From Ferribacterium limneticum (lineage in GTDB: Bacteria > Pseudomonadota > Gammaproteobacteria > Burkholderiales > Rhodocyclaceae), in assembly GCF_020510585.1 (NCBI RefSeq), contig NZ_CP075190.1, positions 2,354,001 through 2,418,000 of the forward strand: DNA of 64,000 nucleotides. The letters are read 5' to 3'. The notes beneath the pieces were generated by a model, which was not told where the DNA came from, did no database searches, and saw only the letters and a list, made by a program, of their open reading frames with translations. Made by a program: the position numbers and the translations under genes. Below are positions 62,905-64,000 of this stretch, piece by piece. Position 1 is the stretch's first letter. Each line of letters begins with the position of its first letter.

Positions 62905-64000
62905 ATGACTCGAATTCAACACCCTCTCGAACTCCTGGCGCCGGCCAAGAACGCCGATTTCGGCATCGAAGCCATCAAGCACGGGGCCGACGCCGTCTAC
63001 ATCGGCGGCCCGGCTTTCGGCGCTCGTTACGGCGCCGGCAACGACGTCGCGGAAATACGACGCCTGTGCGATTTCGCCCATCGCTACCGCGCCAGGGTCT
63101 TCGTCGCGCTCAATACCATCCTGCGCGACGACGAGCTCGAAGACAGCCGCCAGCTCGCCTGGCAACTTTACGAAGCCGGGGCCGATGCGCTGATCATCCA
63201 GGACATGGGCCTGCTCGAACTCGACCTGCCGCCCATCCAGCTCCACGCCAGCACGCAGACCGATAATCGCAACGCCGACAAGGTGAGGTTTCTCGAAGAC
63301 GTCGGCTTCTCGCAGGTCGTTCTGGCGCGCGAATGCAGCTTAAACGAAATTATCAAGATTGCTTCGCAAACCAATGTTTCATTGGAATATTTTGTTCATG
63401 GCGCGCTGTGCGTTGCGTTCAGCGGCCAGTGTTACATCAGTCAGGCCCACACCGGGCGCAGCGCCAATCGTGGCGAGTGTTCGCAGGCCTGCCGCCTGCC
63501 CTACACGCTGGTCGACGACAAGGGCAAGACGATCACCGAGAACCAGCATCTACTCTCGATGAAGGACAACAACCAGACCGCCAACATGCTCGATCTGGCC
63601 CGCGCCGGCGTCTGCTCCTTCAAGATCGAGGGGCGGCTCAAAGACCTCAGCTACGTCAAGAACATCACCGCGCACTACCGCGGCCTGCTCGACGAAATCA
63701 TCGCCAACAATCCCGAATTCACCCGCGCCTCAAGCGGCCGCAGCACGTACACCTTCACGCCGCAACCGGACAAGACCTTCAACCGCGGCTACACCGATTA
63801 TTTCGCCAACGACCGCCAGGACGACATCGGCGCCTTCGATTCGCCGGCTTTTGTCGGTGAACTGATCGGCGAGGTTGTCGAAATCGGCGACGGCTCTTTC
63901 ACCGTCAATGCCGAAAAGCCCTTCAACAACGGCGATGGCGTCTGTTTCTACGACGCCCACGGCGAAGTCGTCGGTATGCGCATCAACCGCGCCGACGGCA
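62905..64000 (+). CDS. U32-family protein, RlhA (YdcP)-like (5' part)
   Basis: Starts ATG at 62905 and runs out of the window; 365 residues visible. U32 signature: LELLAPAKNADFGIEAIKHGADAVYIGGPAFGARYGAGND, LIIQDMGLLELDLPPIQLHASTQT, GFSQVVLARECSL and YFVHGALCVAFSGQCYISQAHTGRSANRGECSQACRLPY with the conserved Cys cluster, then FKIEGRLKDLSYVKNITAHYR. These proteins take part in RNA hydroxylation (RlhA on 23S rRNA, TrhP on tRNA). The sequence is nearer to RlhA than to TrhP as I remember them. Product length unknown because of the cut. Confidence 0.88.
   Translation, partial: MTRIQHPLELLAPAKNADFGIEAIKHGADAVYIGGPAFGARYGAGNDVAEIRRLCDFAHRYRARVFVALNTILRDDELEDSRQLAWQLYEAGADALIIQDMGLLELDLPPIQLHASTQTDNRNADKVRFLEDVGFSQVVLARECSLNEIIKIASQTNVSLEYFVHGALCVAFSGQCYISQAHTGRSANRGECSQACRLPYTLVDDKGKTITENQHLLSMKDNNQTANMLDLARAGVCSFKIEGRLKDLSYVKNITAHYRGLLDEIIANNPEFTRASSGRSTYTFTPQPDKTFNRGYTDYFANDRQDDIGAFDSPAFVGELIGEVVEIGDGSFTVNAEKPFNNGDGVCFYDAHGEVVGMRINRADG

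Overview
The window looks like a chromosomal segment of a high-GC betaproteobacterium, most likely a Rhodocyclaceae member close to Dechloromonas. The reasons are the gene families (YcaO, EttA, GlrK/QseG/GlrR, Prc, DUF3422), many c-type cytochromes, heavy use of sigma-54 control, and a dispersed intergenic repeat built on CGGTCAACCGGAAA plus TTTGGCCAAA. There is no rRNA, CRISPR array, prophage or intact insertion sequence. The first gene (ycaO) and the last (a U32-family protein) are cut by the window ends.

Region 0.8-20 kb. An SfnR-like sigma-54 activator without a sensor domain is followed by an outer-membrane efflux lipoprotein, a rhodanese-like protein, the Prc protease and a periplasmic metallo-beta-lactamase-fold hydrolase. 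On the other strand lies a five-gene operon: a planctomycete-style DUF1549/DUF1553 and DUF1501 pair, two cytochromes c and a peroxiredoxin. A porin and a sulfonate/taurine-type ABC transporter follow on the plus strand. I find good -24/-12 (sigma-54) promoters before the efflux gene, the rhodanese, the hydrolase, the DUF operon and the porin-transporter operon, each with a CTGC/GCAG palindrome 70-170 bp upstream. A sixth matching promoter precedes the SMP-30/cytochrome operon at 49.8 kb. Together these look like one regulon, perhaps for organosulfur use.

Region 20-41 kb. After a lower-GC stretch (DUF3422 protein, small ORF, truncated LysR) comes a roughly 17 kb block read almost entirely from the minus strand: PrpF-family isomerase 2, TRAP transporter (P, Q, M), FAS1-like hydratase, CaiB-type CoA transferase, CitE-like CoA-ester lyase, a fumarase/aspartase-superfamily lyase, LysR, TcuA, TcuB, MFS exporter, D-2-hydroxyacid dehydrogenase, PrpF-family isomerase 1 and an OprD-type porin. 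A divergent LysR gene closes it. Read as a pathway this fits tricarballylate to cis-aconitate to trans-aconitate to itaconate to itaconyl-CoA to citramalyl-CoA to acetyl-CoA plus pyruvate. The lyase would play the trans-aconitate decarboxylase part known from the fungal Adi1/Tad1 route. A 17-bp operator-like motif recurs before the porin, PrpF 1 and PrpF 2. This is the strongest candidate for an undescribed system here.

Region 41-53 kb. An RND efflux adaptor and pump, without its own outer-membrane channel, is followed by a minus-strand operon (SMP-30-like protein, a 44-codon remnant of a dienelactone hydrolase, cytochrome b561, cytochrome c', PepSY membrane protein) and the sulfate uptake genes sbp, cysT and cysW without cysA.

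Region 53-64 kb. Two tandem tRNA-Arg(ACG) genes, a free-standing lipoyl domain and a BON protein precede the GlrK-QseG-GlrR two-component system. Its divergent neighbour is a bactofilin gene with a sigma-54 promoter and two textbook GlrR sites (TGTC-N10-GACA). A FeeM-like acyltransferase, EttA, a small unknown protein, a methyltransferase and the U32 protein complete the window. One repeat copy encodes the signal peptide of QseG.
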